A stretch of DNA of 64,000 nt from Auxenochlorella pyrenoidosa. Taxonomy: Eukaryota; Chlorophyta; Trebouxiophyceae; Chlorellales; Chlorellaceae. The position numbers and the translations under genes were made by a program. Within the stretch, counting starts at the first letter, position 1. The number at the start of each line of letters is the position of its first letter. The notes beneath the pieces were generated by a model, which had not been told where the DNA came from, searched no databases, and saw only the letters and a program-made list of their open reading frames with translations. This document shows, piece after piece, positions 1 through 11,289 of the stretch. Location: NCBI GenBank assembly GCA_001430745.1, contig KQ482032.1:536614-600613 (forward strand), given 5' to 3'.

Positions 1-103
1 CGCAGGCAAGTATGTGGAGCGAGTGGCGCTACCCTATGTGTTCAAGTACCTCGTGAGCGAGCTGGCGGCCATGAACATCCGCTGCAGCCTGGATGTCAAG
101 TGA
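1..103 (+). CDS. RPA2: RNA polymerase I second-largest subunit, C-terminal end (partial)
   Basis: Only the last exon is in the window. Reading from base 2, the frame gives about 33 residues ending at the TGA at 101-103. The tail reads LPYVFKYLVSELAAMNIRC and then SLDVK. This pattern (PYVF-KYL-ELAAMNI) is the typical C-terminus of the RNA polymerase I subunit RPA2/RPA135 (POLR1B) and differs from the RPB2 and RPC2 tails, which have PYA-KLL-QEL. In the cell this subunit forms half of the active-centre cleft of the enzyme that transcribes the large rRNA precursor in the nucleolus. The exon may begin at base 6, after a CGCAG acceptor. A TGTAA, the usual chlorophyte poly(A) signal, lies about 60 bases after the stop. 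The family call rests on about 30 residues. Confidence 0.8.
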   Translation, partial: AGKYVERVALPYVFKYLVSELAAMNIRCSLDVK

Positions 104-869
104 CAGGCGGCAGCCGCTGGCGGCGCCGGCAATCGATTTTTCACTACCCCCATGCGGTTTTGTAACCAGCCCCGCCGACGCTGAGTGAGGCAACGTGCAG
201 AGAGAGGTCGCCAGTCTGCGGCTTACGCAAGTTAATGACAGCGCGCGTGCCGTCAGGATAGAACAATGCTTGTGAGGGCTAGGTGCAGATGGACTTGCAA
301 ATGGAACGTGTCCACCCTGGTCATGGCAGGCCCTGCACCGAGGCATGGTAGATTAGTGTAGCCAGAGTGCCAGTATCGAACTGGTCCTGCCGCCGGCAAG
401 CAGGGTGCCTTCACAGTGTCAACGCTCATCCAATGGGCCCGCCACCATCCAAGCTGCTGCCAGGCGCATGCCGGCACGCAAGGCGGCAGCGGCCGACCCA
501 GATCCTTTCAAGCCTCGGGCAATGCCAATCCATGCCAGCTGCTGTTGCCACAGACACTGCTCTCTGCAGCTCAAGTTGCCCCGCACAGGACACAGCAGTA
601 TCGATGCCACTCCCGGGCACCATGAAGCATGCGCCATGCTGCCTACCACCTACTTTGAGGTGTCCTCGTCGCAGGCTTCGACCCCCGGCACAGCACGCCT
701 GCTATGCTGCCTACCACGCTGGCCTCAGCTGGCAGAAAGGCACATGGAAGACGGTGTGTGGTCGGTAGTTACAAGGACGCCCTGGAAGGGGCTCGTAAAG
801 AAGCAGGAGCAGTAGCTACAGCAGTCGCAGCAGTTGCAAGGCAAGGCTGATGAGTGCCTCAATACCCAG
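104..869. other. intergenic, tail-to-tail
   Basis: This stretch separates the end of RPA2 (+) from the end of the next gene (-). It should hold both 3' untranslated regions. Open frames in it are short, overlap in several frames and show no recognisable protein. I see no RNA gene or mobile element. Confidence 0.5.
161..165 (+). terminator. putative TGTAA polyadenylation signal of RPA2
   Basis: TGTAA is the standard poly(A) signal of green algae. Here it lies 58 bases after the RPA2 stop codon, a normal distance. It is a five-base motif, so this is a positional inference only. Confidence 0.4.
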
Positions 870-2957
870 CTACCCTGCCGCAAGCTGTTGCTGCCGCCGT
901 GTTTCCTGCTGCTCTGCGCCATCATGATTCTGCTGGTGTTGATGCTGCTTCTGCAGCTGCCCCTGCTGCCGCTGCTGCTGCTGCTCTTGCCGCTGCTGCT
1001 GCGGTTGCTTCTGCTGCTGCTGCTGCTGCTCCTGCTGCTCTTGCTGCTGCTGCAGCTCCTGCTGGTGCTGCATGCCGCCCCCCTCCTCGTCGCTGTCAGA
1101 CAGCACCTCCACAACCTCTGGCTGCTGCCCTTCTGGCACTGCTGCCAAAAACAGCTGCGGCACTGCGGTGCTGTCGGAGCCTGCTGGCATGCTGTACACA
1201 GCCGCCTGGACCTGCTCCTGGCGCTCTGAGAGCTCGGCGGCCAGTACAGCCGCAAGGTCTTCTCCAATGTCGGGCAGGCCTGCTGGCATCCCTTTGACGC
1301 CGGATGCCCCAGGTGCCGCTGCGAACGCAGCCCCTGCTGCTGCCGCCGCTGCCGCCGCACATGCACCAGCTGCGGCATGGCCTGTTGCAGCATCGCCTGC
1401 GCACGCTGCAGCGCTTGGCGCAGGTGCCTCGCCCAGCAGGGCGGCCAGCTGCTCGGCCTGGGTGCCGAAATAGTGGGATGCAGCGCAGTACCTGCGCACC
1501 CGGCGGGCAGAGGCAGCGGGCTGCAAGCATGAGCACCTGCAGCTGGCCTTCTGCACCTCGATCCAACCGCTGCCAGCTGTAGCATGCTACTGAAAAGCTC
1601 CCGGATCGTCCAGTGCTGTTCCAACTGCGCAACAGCAACTACCTGCCCAGCCAGCTGGCAAACAAGTGCCCTCCAGGTTGGCACACCCGCGGCCAGCCCC
1701 GCCAGCTCACCACTTTTTGCACCGCTTCTCCAGTTGCAGGTAGTCGAGCAGCGGCTTGCGAAGGGGCGGCGCCAGCAGCGAGGGCAGGCTGGCGCGGGCC
1801 GCCAGCATGCGCAGCATGGCAGAGTCGAAAAACTCCTGCAGGGTGGGTGGGCAGCACGGCAGAGAGGGAGGGAGGCGCACCAGTGGTGTCAGCGCCAGGG
1901 TGGCACACTGCTGGGTGCCATTGAGGTGCACAGGGCTCTAGAAGCATCCGCCGCGGCGAACGCCAGCAGCAGCGGCGGCAGCCCGCCCCCGCGCTCGCCT
2001 GCCAAATCTCGTCGTCTGGTCGCTGGTGCAGCGGAAGCCGCGCCTGCTTGCGCTGCTGCTCCTCCTGCAGCGAGACGTCCATGGCCTGCGCCAGCTGGTC
2101 CCGCTCCTCTGCACGCCAGGAACAAGGGGGCGGGCGAGCAGGTGGGCGTGACGCAGGCAGTGCCGCTCTGCTGCACCGCCAGAACCAGCATGAAAGGCTG
2201 TGCAAACGCTGCATGCAGCGAGGCGGCGGTGTTGCAATCTGCGTGGCCCAGGCGGCGCGTCCCAAGGCTCACCCTCAAACTCGACGCGACACGCCAGCAC
2301 AATCTGCGCCTGCTCTGCCCAGGCCAGCGGGTCCTCAAAGCCCCTGCCCTCGGCCTGCTCCTCTGCCTCATCCAGCGCCAGATCGGCCCTGCAGAGGGCA
2401 GTGGCACAAAATGCAACATTGGGGCAAGGAGAGCATGCGCGCCGGCCCGACCGACGCTCCCTGTCATTTGGCACCGTGGTCAAGTACAGCATGCGCAAGG
2501 CTTGCCTGTCTGCGGGGATGCCCATGCGCATGAGCAGCCGCCGCGCCTGCTCGCGCGTGCTCAGCTGGGGTACGGCTGGCACGGGCGCCTGCCCGGGCGG
2601 CTGGGCCCCTGCCTGCGCCCCTTCCTCCAGCGCGGCAGCCTCGCTGTCGCTGCCGCCAGCAGCGTTCTCATCATCGGTTGCTCCGTCGTCGCTGGCGCGG
2701 CCACCCTGCGATTGCTCTTCCTCCTGTGGCTCCGGCGGCGGCGGTGGCGGGTCGGGCGCCTGCTGCCGCTGCCGCTTGCGCCCGCGGCCCCTGCTGGCGG
2801 TGCCAGAGGGGCTTGCCGCTGCTTCTGCCGGAGAGGCAGCTCTTTTGCCACGGCTGGGGCGCCTCTGCGACTGCTGTAGGGCTGTCCCTCGTCTTGGCCG
2901 CCCAACCCGGCAACGAGGCTGCTGCTCATCTGATCCCGCGGCATCTGCATGTTGCAT
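870..2957 (-). CDS. low-complexity nuclear-type protein with a UIM-like motif
   Basis: I do not recognise the family. I place the start at the ATG at 2957 (MQHADAAGSDEQQ). The N-terminal region is basic, with GRPRRG (AT-hook-like) and RGRGRKRQRQ (nuclear-localisation-like), followed by Pro-rich and acidic stretches. A folded stretch follows, REQARRLLMRMGIPADRQAL (about 2560-2500). Exon 2 (about 2399-2271) contains DLALDEAEEQ and ends at a GTGAGC donor. Exon 3 contains RDQLAQAMDVSLQEEQQ, which fits the ubiquitin-interacting motif (L-x-x-A-x-x-x-S-L-x-E), and ends at a proposed GC donor (1997-1998). Exon 4 (about 1835-1700) is helical, around FFDSAMLRMLAARASLPSLL. The C-terminus is Ala-rich and then strongly Gln-rich, ending at 870. 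Exons between about 1700 and 1500 are not resolved. The gene faces the TOG-like gene head to head, 289 bases away. Confidence 0.55.
934..1075 (-). repeat. CTG/CAG-rich polyglutamine-coding tract
   Basis: On the + strand this is a run of CTG-rich triplets. Read on the minus strand it codes for the Gln-rich C-terminus of the UIM-like protein, mostly CAG codons broken by CAA, GAG, CGG and AAG. It is an imperfect microsatellite inside a coding exon, of the kind that recurs in several minus-strand genes of this window. Confidence 0.6.
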
Positions 2958-3246
2958 GCTCGACAATCAGTGCAAAGCGGATAAAGGAGGAGCGAACAGC
3001 ACGAGGAGCAAGGCCCCGCGGGGCGTGGAATTGAAAATTAAGGCTATCTCGTAGCGATCTGCATGTGCCCACAAGCGATGTGCGTATTGGGCTGTCAGAG
3101 AGTCTGCTGCGCCAAGCGCAGCAGGCTTGGTTGATTTGAGCGCGAGAGTTTTGAGCCCCTAGGGCGACAATCCTCTCCCTAAACTCCGTGTTTACGGCAA
3201 TTGGAGGACAACGGCAACGGTCAACAGTCTTTCGTTCCGTTCCGCC

Positions 3247-6200
3247 ATGCCGCTTCTGTTGTCGAGGTTGTGCGGGTGCCTGGCCCCTGCCCCGGAGCAT
3301 CGGGGCGAAGAGGAGCAGGCCAGAGCTGCCGCTCGGGCGCAGGTGAGCACCAGCCCACATAGTGCCACAACACCCGCTGTCTGCCCCGGCGCCAACTGCC
3401 CCTCTACGAGTGCAGTGCCTGCATCGTTCCCCAATTTCTTCCTGCAGGTTCCCGCTTTCCAGCAGGCCCCTGTGCAGCCCGATTCCCCGCCTGTCAAGGC
3501 ACGCGCGCTGCCCGACCAGGGTGTGCCGGCAGTGTCGCTTCACGCCAGCGCCTCTGTTGCGCCTCACTCAAACAGGCTGGCAGACGCAGCCTTTGAGCAG
3601 GAGGAAGAGCCACAGCTATCAGAGCAGCGAGACCAGCAGCAGCAGGGGCCGCAGCCAGGCGAGGCATCTGCTGGCCTGGCACCGACCGCCACCCCGGATG
3701 AGCTGGCGGCTCCACAGGGAGAGGGCAGCGAGCCAGATGCGCTGTCACTGCTGCCCATGGGCGAGCCGCCACTGGTGGGCCAGGACCTGCTGGCACCGGG
3801 CCGAATTCATGTCGTAGGCAACACAGGCGGACTGCACGCAGATCCGCTGTGGCTGCAGAGCTAGCACGACCTGTGCCTGATCGGCCCCTGCACGGTGCCC
3901 TGCAACCCTGCCCTCATACGATTCGCGCGTACATTGTGTGCAAGCCGCGCTGTTCACCTGGTCTGGCCGTGCAGGCGCCCACAGTCTCCAGTGCAGCACC
4001 CGAGGAGGAGGACTCAGGGGCCGAGGTGCGCCCCAGCCCCGCGTCTGAGCGCTCCGCCCCAGCTGCCTCGTGCTCCAAGCGCGCCGGCCGTGGGCCCTCC
4101 CCATCTCCCACGGTGGGCGCCCGCCGCAGCCCGGGCAAGGAGCAGGATGAGGAGGAGACATGCGCCATGATGGCGCTGCGCAACAGCCGGCTGGTGGGCT
4201 GCTCCTCGCCTGCATGCATGGCAGATGCAGCATTCGGTAAAGCACATCGCCTGCTTAGCCTAGCTGCTGTTGTGCTGGAGTGGCATGCTTTGCCCCCTCC
4301 CTTGCACTGCAGGGCCGCAAGCCTGGCGCCGCCGTCGAGATGTCGCCCCCCGGCAGCCCCAGTTTCAGTCCTGCTCCCCGGGCCACCCTGCGGCCGCCGC
4401 AGCCGGCCGGCCTGGCTGCAGCCATGGCCAACCTGGCCACGCCCCATCCGGTGGACCCCATTGCCGACTTGAACATCATTCGCGCAGCAGCCATGCACAC
4501 ACCTCAGGCGGTGGTGTCCCAGGTGTGTTTGGCCAGTCCAGTTGCTTGAGCTGCTGTCTTCCTGGTTGCCTGCTGCCTGCATAAACTGTCATGATGTCAA
4601 GTATGGAGGATGGCATGATGTGCTCGCCCGCTTTGGATAAAGCTGTGGACTTGCTGCCCTGCCTACTGGGCCCTGCAGCTGGCGGTGCTGGTCCCCCTGC
4701 TGCTCCGCACGATGCGGGCACCCCGGCTCGGCACCGCCCGCGCCGCCATCTGCACCTTCAAAGACCTGTTTGCCACCCTGGGCGAGGTGATCTGCCCACA
4801 CGTGGCGGACGACTCCTCGCCAACCAGCTCGGCAGTGCTGGCACTGATGCAGAAGGCAACAGGTGGGCGGGGAGCAAGGCAGTGTCGTGATGGTCATGCT
4901 GAAGTGGCGCTTACTGGGTACGCCGGTGTCACGTATTGAGGCCGAACTTGGTGCACTTCACCGTGCCTGTGCTTTTGAAACAACCCCTGTCCTGCAGGTG
5001 GCGACCTGAACTCCAAGCGCATTGCAGCTGACGCCAAAGCCTGCCTGTGGTGAGGCATGCAGCGCGCAGGTTCAGGCAAGCGCCGACCCCAGTTGCCCAA
5101 CCCTGCAATCGCACAATCCTTACTACTGCCCTCCCCCCTTGCAGCACCATGGTGGAGTCTGTTCCCCCTCTGATCTGCATTGATATGCTGCAGAACTACG
5201 CAGTGTCTCCAAAGGCAAGGTCCTGCACCGCCCTGCCCCCTGTTGCTTGTGGGTGTGCGCGCCGCATGCTCCTGGCCCTGTAGCTGGTGCACAAATGAGT
5301 GTCCTGAGCCCGCCAACGCCCTGATGACTGCTGCAGATGCATGCGCGAGTGCGGTCAAAGGCAGCGGCCCTCATTGTGGCGGCTGCCTATCGCCTTGCCG
5401 TTACCGACCTGCCGGCCTTCGACAAGGCAAGCAGTGTGGGGGCAGACTCGAGGGCTTCTCTGCAACGTGACTTGCAGCGCATATCTGTGCTCACACTGCA
5501 CTGCAATTGGGTTGCCATTAGGGATGCTGCACACCTGCAGCTGTCCTCCCATATGTGAATGATCGGCATGCTTGCCACTGCAGGAGGCCATGTCTAAGCT
5601 GCTCAAAATTGCTGAGCCGCTGCTTGGGGCGGGGACGTCATGCCGCCAGAACGCCAAGAAGCTGGCTGTGGTGGTGAGATGAGAGTCAGGGCTCCTTGTA
5701 TCTTTGTGCTTGATGCTCGTCTGGCTTGCAGGCCCGAAATCTTGGTTCCCAGCGACCTGCTACCGTCATGCCCCTTCATCTCCTGTCCCATCACCGATGG
5801 ACTCGCAGGTGCAATCCGCCTTCAGCAACCAGACGCACATGCACGTGCCGCCACCCTCCTCGCCGCGCAAGGGCGGGCGCACATCCCCGGCGCAGGGCGA
5901 GGGCGGCAGCCGTTCGCCATCTCCAGCTGAGGAGGGCGAGGCGCCCAGCCCCATGGAACAGGCGTGGGTGAGCGCCAGGCTGCGGGCAGGGGTTGACTGA
6001 GCAGCCGCGGGATACCTGCAGCTTGGCCAACTTGTATATGTTGTGAATTGCAGTGGTCTGAAGCACTGTCCACGGACTGAGCATTGGGCACGGTGTGTTC
6101 ACGCCTCGGTGCCGTGCCCTGCTTGCAGGCAGAGTTTGTGCGGCTGACTGTGGAGCCCGAGGCGGCGGGCGCCATCGCCGCTGCAGTCACACAGTTTGGG

Positions 6201-6302
6201 CTGGCGGCGCAGGAGCTGGTGGGCGCGGCAAACTCAGATGGCTCCGCTCTGGGCTTCCCCGTGCCGCAGATGGTGGCCCGCCTGGTGCTGGCGTCAGAGT
6301 AG
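3247..6302 (+). CDS. TOG/CLASP-N-like helical-repeat protein
   Basis: Eleven exons join in phase to 569 residues: 3247-3342, 3448-3813, 3975-4193, 4313-4522, 4679-4862, 4998-5049, 5145-5214, 5337-5426, 5584-5673, 5809-5967, 6129-6302. The N-terminal 300 residues are low complexity (acidic, Gln, Ser/Pro). Exons 5-9 form a HEAT/TOG-like array. The stretch ARAAICTFKDLFATLGEVI followed by a leucine-rich helix (VLALMQKATG) resembles the CLASP-N/TOG repeats of TOGARAM (crescerin) and the plant ARM proteins related to it, which bind tubulin. Exon 10 is a Ser/Pro-rich linker with several SP sites and the last exon is a further helical pair. Introns 7 and 8 use GC donors (5215, 5427). The stop is TAG at 6300-6302. 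A microtubule role is inferred from the repeat type only. Any other HEAT-repeat scaffold is possible. Confidence 0.6.
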
Positions 6303-7159
6303 AGCAGGGGTGGAGTTAGCAGTGTGAGCAGTGGCAGTTCTGCTGGTTCTTGTTATAACCGAGTGTGTTTGATGGTCTGGAATTAATTTTAATGCTTTAT
6401 TCAATGCTTTGTCTGAAGCTGTTGGTGCCGCTGTGCCTCTGCCGCCCCGTTGCCAAGACCTGCCTCAACGCTCGAGCAGACGAGCACAGCTGCGCAGTGG
6501 GCTGACTGACAGCGTGCAAGCCGCAAATGGACCAGCATGCAACCGTGGCTGTCCACATGGTGTGAGAATGATGGAAGTCTAAGGCAATAATTCGCACTGC
6601 ACAGACGAGGCAAATGATTGAGTGTGCTGGCACCACCTGCTCGCATTGCACGGCATGGCACATGGACGGCATGGCACCGCGGCCGCGCTCCGCGAGCCGA
6701 GTCGGCACCCACCAAAGGGCATGCATGCGCCTGATCGTTGCCTCTTCCTGCACACATCCTTGCCCACGATCCGTTCCTTCTCAACGCGAGGTAAGCCGCA
6801 GCCCTCCTCTCGCACCTGGCTCCTGTGTGGGCGCCGATCGCAGCATTTGCACACTGCAATTGGCGCCATCGGTCGCTTTTGCAGTCGGCAAAGATAGGGT
6901 AGAGCTTGGAGAGGAAGGCTCCAGGAGCCGGGGTGTTGGCGACTGCTCCCACGGCCGCATTCGGCCTTCCCTCGCCGCCGAGCAGCATGTTTTTACAGCT
7001 GGTTGTGAGAGATCGCAGCACGGTCAGGGTTATGGAAGTTGTGCTGCGGTCAAGGCGGTGGCGCCGCAGCCGCTGCCACCAGCTCTGCTGCTGCCGCTCC
7101 CCCTGGCCCCCTGCAGGACCCATCTTGAATCAGGCCAACGACCGCGGCAGGCAGCAGCC
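6303..7159 (+). promoter_or_regulatory. 3' UTR of the TOG-like gene and 5' region of PGK
   Basis: Both neighbours are on the plus strand, so this stretch holds the end of one transcript and the promoter and leader of PGK. A good donor (GAG|GTAAGC at 6792) and a CTGCAG acceptor just before 7115 could delimit a leader intron. The PGK frame stays open upstream to at least 6614, so a longer N-terminus cannot be excluded. I see no TATA box or other certain element. Confidence 0.35.
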
Positions 7160-10100
7160 ATGGTGAAGAAGAATGTTGCAGACCTGAGCAAGGCCGACCT
7201 GGAGGGCAAGGTGGTGTTTGTGCGCGCCGACCTCAACGTGCCGCAGGTGCGCCGCCTGCGTGGCCTGCCCCGCACTGGGCGGTGCACTCGACTGCACGGG
7301 TCTTTTGATGCTTTGGAGCTGGGGTTATCCGTCGGTGTGGCGGTTGATAATGAAGCCGCAGTTGACTACCCAGCTCTGCGTTGCTGCTGCTGCTGCCATG
7401 GTGACGCACGTCTGCCGTTGCCCTCCCAACCCCCGCCGCCCCCCTCAGAACAAGGAGACCCTGGCCATCACCGATGACACCCGCATCCGCGCCTCGCTGC
7501 CCACCATCAGGCACCTGATCAACAACGGCGCGCGCGTGGTGCTGACCTCCCACCTGGTGAGCCCAGACAGGGTCAAAATGAGTTGGCAGGTGCAGCGGCT
7601 GGCAGTTTTGTGTCGGCACCGTGCGCTGAAGGGTGCGCATGCGTGCGCGGCGCTGCACACATGGATGGCTACTGCATGACGGGCACTGCTGACCTGCTGC
7701 CTGGGAGGGCGCCGTGACGGCTTTCCCGGATGCACCCAACTGCACCCAGGCAGGGGACTCGCAGGCTTGCCATGCGGTTTGTCTGGCTGTTGCGCACGGA
7801 GCCGCGCATGCTGTGGCTCCTCTGGCCTGCAGGGCCGCCCTAAGGGCCCGGAGAAGAAGAGCAGCCTGGAGCCGGTGGCCAAGCGCCTGTCTGGTGGGTC
7901 CCACCGGCGCGGAGCGACAGCCCAGAGGCCTGCCTGCGATGGCCTGGGCCGATCTTTCCAGCCCTTCCATCCAGTGCCTGCCTGTGATGCGCTGCACCTT
8001 TGGCAGACAAGCCCAGGGGCCATCACCCTGGGACAGGGAACGGCCGTGCCCCGGCGCCCTCCTCCGGCCGCCCAGTGCCCACGGCTGCACCCCCTGATTC
8101 CCAACGCGCCCCTGCAGAGCTGCTGGGCCAGGAGGTGGCGCTGGCGCCCGACTGCGTGGGCGACGCCGTCAAGCAGCAGATCGCGGCGCTGCAGAACGGC
8201 CAGGTGCTGCTGCTGGAGAACGTGCGGTGAGGCGGGGCGGTGTGCCCAGGCTGAGCGGGGACGGGAGCTGCAGCCACTGAGGTCGGAGGCCAAGGGGCTC
8301 GGGGGATGGAGTTGCATGGAGGTGCCGCTGCCGGCGTGCCCATGTGGTGCCTCCCGCCCCCGCCCCCCCCACCCCCCCACCCCACCCACCCACCCACCCG
8401 CCAGGTGGCACCCCGAGGAGGAGAAGAACGACCCCGAGTTCGCCAAGCAGCTGGCCGCGGGCTGCGACGTGTACGTGAACGACGCCTTCGGCACCGCGCA
8501 CCGCGCGCACGCCTCCACCGCCGGTGCGCCGCCGCGCGGGCGCGCCAGCCCGGCGAGGGAGCGTCCCAGCGGGGCGCTGCACCTGTGGCGCGGCACAGCC
8601 GGAACCGGCTGGGGATCTGGAGGCTTGGGCGCCAAGCCAAGCTGCCGCTGTGTGTGGGTATCACCTGTCGCCATGACAGGCCGCTGCTCTGCCATCTGCC
8701 AATGCCCGCCACCCTCTCCCCCGCCGCCCCTTCCCGCTGTGCCCGCCGCCCTGCAGGCGTGGCTGCCTACCTGTCCCCGAAGGTGGCGGGCACCCTCATG
8801 AAGAAGGAGCTGGACTACCTGGGTGAGGGGGCCGCTGGCGACGCTCTGCCCCCGGCTCTGGTGCCACCTGTTGCTGCTGGCGTGCGTTCCTGGCTGGAGG
8901 AGTACCACTGGCGCCGTGCCGTCACCCTGCCTGCCTGCCTGCCGCCCGCCCCCCCCCACCCCCACCCCCCCGCAGTGGGCGCTGTGGAGACCCCCAAGAA
9001 GCCCTTTGCCGCCATCGTGGGCGGCTCCAAGGTGTCCTCCAAGATCGGCGTGATCGAGTCGCTGCTGGAGAAGTGCGACAAGCTGGTGCTCGGGTGAGCA
9101 AGCCGCCCGCCCCGCCCCGCCCCGCACCCCTCTACCCTGCTCTGCTTGTGTGCGCCGCCGTGGGACCAAGCTGATGCCTGAGCGATGGCCAGGCTGAGGG
9201 TGCTGCGGTTGCCTGCTTGCGGACGCCACCTTCCGGAGTGGCAGGTGCAAGCTGGTGAGAGCTGCAGGGCGGGAACACTCACGCGCACGTTCTGGCCCGG
9301 GCTGCGCACGCTGCTTCATGCAAGCTGCCTAACGTGCGCCCAACGCGCTCGCCCTGCCCTGCGCTGCCCCCTAACACCACCCCCACCCCACCCCCACCCC
9401 CGCAGCGGCGGCATGATCTTCACCTTCTACAAGGCGCAGGGCCTGTCTGTGGGCTCCTCCCTGGTGGAGGAGGACAAGCTGGAGCTGGCCAAGGAGCTGA
9501 TGGCCAAGGCCAAGGTGGGGGCGGGCGGGCCGGGGAGGGGCCGGACATGTGGCCATGCCTGGCGTGAGCGATGCGGAGCAACGCAGTCGCCCTCCAGGAG
9601 GGGGTGGCGATGGGGGGCCACGCGCGTGCTGTATGCCAGTTTGGCTCGTGCGCGTGGCGCCGACCTTCCACCTGCCTCTGCCCCCCACCCCCAGGCCAAG
9701 GGCGTGGAGTTTGTGCTGCCCACCGACGTGGTGGTGGCCGACAAGTTCGCCCCCGACGCCGACTCCAAGGTGGTGCCCGTCTCCGCCATCCCCGACGGCT
9801 GGATGGTGAGCCGAAGGGGGGGCTGGGCACCGGGTCGGCGCTGCGCAGGAGTATGGTGTGCTCGATCGCGGGGCGGGCGCTTGCAAGCCGGGGCTGCCGG
9901 TGCCGACGTCCCTGCAAGGCCTCTCAGCGGCCGCTGGAGTTGGCGTGGCGCTCTGCTGCGCAGTGCTGGCATGCGCCCGCTGGGGTGGGATGTGAGTGGC
10001 CTGGCCGCGGAACGGTGTAAGGTGTGCGTCGGCACGCTTGCCCACGGGTCGGCCCATCGCCCCTGCCCCCCTGCCTGCCGCCCCCCCCCCCTTTGTGCCT

Positions 10101-10911
10101 CAGGGCCTGGATGTCGGCCCCGAGAGCAGTGACACGATCAAGAAGGCGCTGTCCGACTGCAAGACCATCCTGTGGAACGGCCCCATGGGCGTGTTTGAGT
10201 TTGACAAGTTCGCGGCCGGTGAGCGGGGCTGCGCGGCCCGGCAGCCGTACCCACAGAGCGGGGGCTCCACGTGCCTGCCCCTGCCTGGCGTTCTTTCGTA
10301 TGCATGTTTGCAGACTGACCAGGGGCCTGGATCCCGTGTTGATTGTGCCGCATCTGCCGCGTCTGCCCCGCAGGCACCAACGCCATTGCCGAGCTGCTTG
10401 CCGAGGTCACCGGCCAGGGTGAGCGCGGGCGGCGGGGGCTGCGTCCAGGCAGAAGCCTGCAAGGCACCCTACATCTGGCTCGCCGATACCTGGCACCAGG
10501 GCGCATGCCCGCTTCATGGCTGCTCCTGCTCTGGCTGCGCGCTGTGCTCAAGCGAGGGTCGGTTGGACCGCCTGCTCTGCCCCGCTCCTGCAGGCGCCAC
10601 CACTATCATCGGCGGCGGCGACTCTGTGGCGGCGGTGGAGAAGGCGGGCCTGGCCGAGAAGGTGAGCGAGGGGGCTGGGGGCAGCGCCCTGAGTGCTCCT
10701 GTGCCGCGTGCAACGCCCCGCACCTGCCCTTCTGTCCTCCCATCACATGCGCGCCTCGCGTCGCTCCCCTGGGCCCTAACCTCTGGGTGCCCTGCCCGCC
10801 TCCCCACCCCCCCCCCTGCAGATGTCCCACATCTCCACCGGCGGCGGCGCCTCCCTGGAGCTGCTGGAGGGCAAGGTGCTGCCCGGTGTGGCCTGCCTGG
10901 ACGACGCCTGA
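7160..10911 (+). CDS. PGK: phosphoglycerate kinase (plastid/cyanobacterial type)
   Basis: It transfers phosphate between 1,3-bisphosphoglycerate and ADP in glycolysis and in the Calvin cycle. Thirteen exons join perfectly in phase to 401 residues: 7160-7246, 7449-7556, 7833-7893, 8118-8226, 8405-8523, 8757-8822, 8976-9093, 9406-9514, 9695-9805, 10104-10218, 10374-10418, 10594-10661, 10822-10911. Visible hallmarks are [11 protein letters not shown] at the start, [25 protein letters not shown], the hinge/nucleotide region [23 protein letters not shown], and the C-terminal [15 protein letters not shown] and [18 protein letters not shown]. All introns are GT-AG. The length equals a mature PGK: with this ATG there is no transit peptide, although the sequence is of the plant/cyanobacterial type. 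Either this copy is cytosolic or an upstream exon is missing (see findings). Confidence 0.96.
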
Positions 10912-11289
10912 ACCGCACAGAGCGCGGCTGGGGCGTGGCCGGCGGCAGCCCCCAGGGGTGCGCGGGGCTCCCCCCGCAAGGCGGCCCTGTGAGCTGGCCC
11001 CTACTCGATTGCACAGTGGGGTTGCCTACTGGCAGCTTTGTTACACCCGCGCACTCTGCGCGCATGTTGAGCATGCGTCATTGAGAGCATTCACCAATCT
11101 TTTGCGGCGGAGCCTGCGTGCCCGCAAAATCTTCTTCAATGTCAACCTCAGTGCAGCATGCTGCATGTTATACAGAAGCAAGCAGTGTTGTGGAAGGGTT
11201 TCGGACAGGAAGCCTAGCGAGAGCGGCTACCACTAGCTGCAGGGAGGCTTGAGGCGCTCCAGCTCGCCGTGCACATTTTTAGCTGCTGC
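10912..11289. other. intergenic, tail-to-tail
   Basis: This stretch holds the 3' untranslated regions of PGK (+) and of the amine oxidase (-). The stretch 11080-11220 is richer in A and T than its surroundings, as expected for 3' ends. No gene is seen. Confidence 0.45.

Noticed and set aside
1584..2879. 431-codon open frame on the plus strand
   Set aside because: It is antisense to the exons of the UIM-like protein, and its composition (Ala, Arg, Gly, Pro) is that of a shadow frame.
7445..9319. 624-codon open frame on the minus strand opposite PGK
   Set aside because: It runs through PGK exons and introns alike, shows no family signal, and arises because stop codons are rare in very GC-rich DNA.
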